Origin: Streptomyces sp. Tue 6430
GTDB taxonomy: Bacteria > Actinomycetota > Actinomycetes > Streptomycetales > Streptomycetaceae
Length of the DNA stretch: 63,837 nucleotides
Reading direction: 5' to 3'
Assembly (NCBI GenBank): GCA_021568835.1
Contig: JAKGSH010000008.1
Location: 1 to 63,837, forward strand
Shown piece by piece: positions 62,679 through 63,837 of the stretch (position 1 is the stretch's first letter; each line of letters starts with the position of its first letter). The notes under the pieces are model-generated. The model did no database searches. It had not been told where the DNA came from and worked only from the letters and a program-made list of their open reading frames with translations. Both the position numbers and the translations under genes were made by a program.

Positions 62679-62699
62679 GCCACAACGTTTGGTTGTGGC
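62679..62699. promoter_or_regulatory. LysR-type inverted repeat between lysR and MFS genes
   Basis: GCCACAAC (62679-62686) and GTTGTGGC (62692-62699) form a perfect 8-bp inverted repeat with a 5-base centre, 15 bases from the LysR start. The T-N11-A-like shape and position suit the recognition site of the adjacent regulator. Confidence 0.75.
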
Positions 62700-62797
62700 G
62701 GGTGGCCCGTCCGTTGTTTGATTCCCGGCCGGGGCCTTCGCTTTGATGCGTCCGATCGCTTGTCGGTTGTGCGGATCAGGGACGGGGAGCGTCAGGC

Positions 62798-63837
62798 ATG
62801 GGGAGCGGGCACCGACCGGGACAGTTGCTCGGGCACCGGCGGAGGCGCCGGCGGAGGCACCGCCTGGGGCGGGGGTTCGGGTGGTTCTGGGGAGCGTATG
62901 CGACGAGCGCGCTCGGCACCTGGCTCGCCTTCGGCGCGTTCCCGCTGATCGCCGTCCAGGTGCTGCACGCCGGACCGGCCGAGGTCGCGGCGCTCGCCTC
63001 CGTGGGGGCGGCGGTGGGCGCGGCGGTGGCGGTGCCGCTCGGCCCGTGGGTGGAGTTCCGGCGCAAGCGGCCGGTGCTGATCGCGACGGACCTGGTGCGG
63101 TTCGCGGCGCTGCTGACGATCCCCGCGGCGTTCGCGCTCGGCGTGCTCACCTTCCTTCAGCTCCTGCTGGTCTCGGTCGTCGTCGCGGCGGCCGACATCA
63201 CCTTCCGCGCCGCCTCCGGCGCCCACCTCAAGACGCTGCTGCCGGCCGGGGACCTGCTCGTCGCCAACGCCCGCCTCGAGTCCACGGCCTGGACGACCAC
63301 GATCGTCGGACCGCCGCTGGGCGGCGCGGCGATCGGGCTCCTCGGCCCGGTGGCGACGGTGGTGGCCGACGCGGCCAGCTATCTGCTGTCGGCCCTCGGC
63401 CTGCGCGCGATGGGCGGGGACGAGCTTCGGCCCGAGCGCCGGGAGACCTCGCGCATGCGGGCCGCGGACCTGCTCGACGGCTGGCGGTACGTCCTCGCCG
63501 ACGCGGCGCTGCGTCCGCTGTTCCTCAACACCGCCTTGTTCAACGGCCTGGTGATGGCCGCCTCACCACTGCTGACCGTGCTGATGCTCGGCCGGCTCGG
63601 GTTCGCCCCGTGGCAGTACGGGCTGGCCTTCGCCGTGCCCTCGATCGGCGGGCTGCTCGGTTCGCGGCTGGCACCGTCGCTGGTCACGCGGTTCGGGCAG
63701 CGGCGGATCCTGCTCGTGTTCGGGACGCTGCGCGCGGTGTGGCCCGTCGGCCTGGCCTTCCCCGGACCCGGCACCGGAGGTCTGCTGCTGGTGATGGGCG
63801 TCGAACTCGGGCTCATCTTCTGCTGCGGGGTCTTCAA
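62798..63837 (+). CDS. MFS transporter, 3' truncated by window
   Basis: Partial gene: ATG 62798, at least 346 residues, running off the window. A basic N-terminus (MGSGHRPGQLLGHRRRRRR) is followed by membrane helices (FWGAYATSALGTWLAFGAFP, ADITFRAASGAHLKTLLPAG, WTTTIVGPPLGGAAIGLLGP), the pattern of MFS_3-type exporters. It shares its promoter region with the divergent LysR gene and is its likely target. Unbroken as far as seen. Confidence 0.85.
   Translation, partial: MGSGHRPGQLLGHRRRRRRRHRLGRGFGWFWGAYATSALGTWLAFGAFPLIAVQVLHAGPAEVAALASVGAAVGAAVAVPLGPWVEFRRKRPVLIATDLVRFAALLTIPAAFALGVLTFLQLLLVSVVVAAADITFRAASGAHLKTLLPAGDLLVANARLESTAWTTTIVGPPLGGAAIGLLGPVATVVADAASYLLSALGLRAMGGDELRPERRETSRMRAADLLDGWRYVLADAALRPLFLNTALFNGLVMAASPLLTVLMLGRLGFAPWQYGLAFAVPSIGGLLGSRLAPSLVTRFGQRRILLVFGTLRAVWPVGLAFPGPGTGGLLLVMGVELGLIFCCGVF

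Overview
The base composition (very GC-rich, G/C third codon positions), frequent GTG/TTG starts, and gene content (σ-AntA, PAS-LuxR, CebR, PP2C/SpoIIE phosphatase, LPMO/GH12) point to a Streptomyces chromosome. The most recognisable locus is the core of an antimycin-type depsipeptide cluster, positions 1-18510. It runs from the end of the carrier protein antG and the acyl ligase antF (plus strand), past two back-to-back hairpins and a small antitoxin-like gene, to the minus-strand operon antC (NRPS, C-A-PCP-C-A-KR-PCP), antD (PKS, KS-AT-ACP-TE) and antE (crotonyl-CoA carboxylase/reductase). Divergent from antC are antB (acyltransferase) and antA (the cluster sigma factor). The starter-unit genes antHIJKLMNO should lie left of the window. 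A PAS-LuxR regulator of the PimM/FscRI type sits directly beside antA, which I consider notable.

From 18.7 to 33.8 kb there is mainly regulatory and envelope content: an XRE-TPR regulator, an ECF sigma/anti-sigma (SigK/RskA-like) pair preceded by an ATPase-like ORF in the same frame, a secreted WXXGXW-repeat protein, a HEAT protein with a MerR-HEAT regulator, an MFS exporter with a possible leader peptide and operator, a PP2C phosphatase, an MFS/Lrp chimeric ORF and several small membrane proteins. From 34.0 to 40.9 kb there is a large LuxR (LAL) ATPase regulator and a cellulose-degradation set: AA10 LPMO-CBM2, GH12-CBM2 and a CebR-like LacI regulator, with three CebR-type palindromes.

From 44.2 to 49.6 kb there is a compact candidate conflict/defence island: a Trypco1 (CU044_2847-family) protein, an unrecognised 399-aa protein, a Nudix hydrolase, and a 1003-aa fusion of a trypsin-like protease, a P-loop NTPase and TPR repeats. 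This is my best candidate for an under-described system. The rest carries a PA14/FnIII secreted protein, a saccharopine-dehydrogenase-like reductase divergent from a TetR regulator, GH43, a GtrA-like membrane protein, a CPA1 antiporter, an SRPBCC protein, an FdhF/YdeP-like oxidoreductase, a LysR regulator and the start of an MFS gene.

Many long genes are interrupted by single-base indels that move the homologous reading frame without other decay, about 45 in all, concentrated in the GC-richest genes. I read these as probable consensus errors, so each interrupted gene is annotated as one unit with approximate shift positions. No tRNA, rRNA, CRISPR array or intact insertion sequence was seen.
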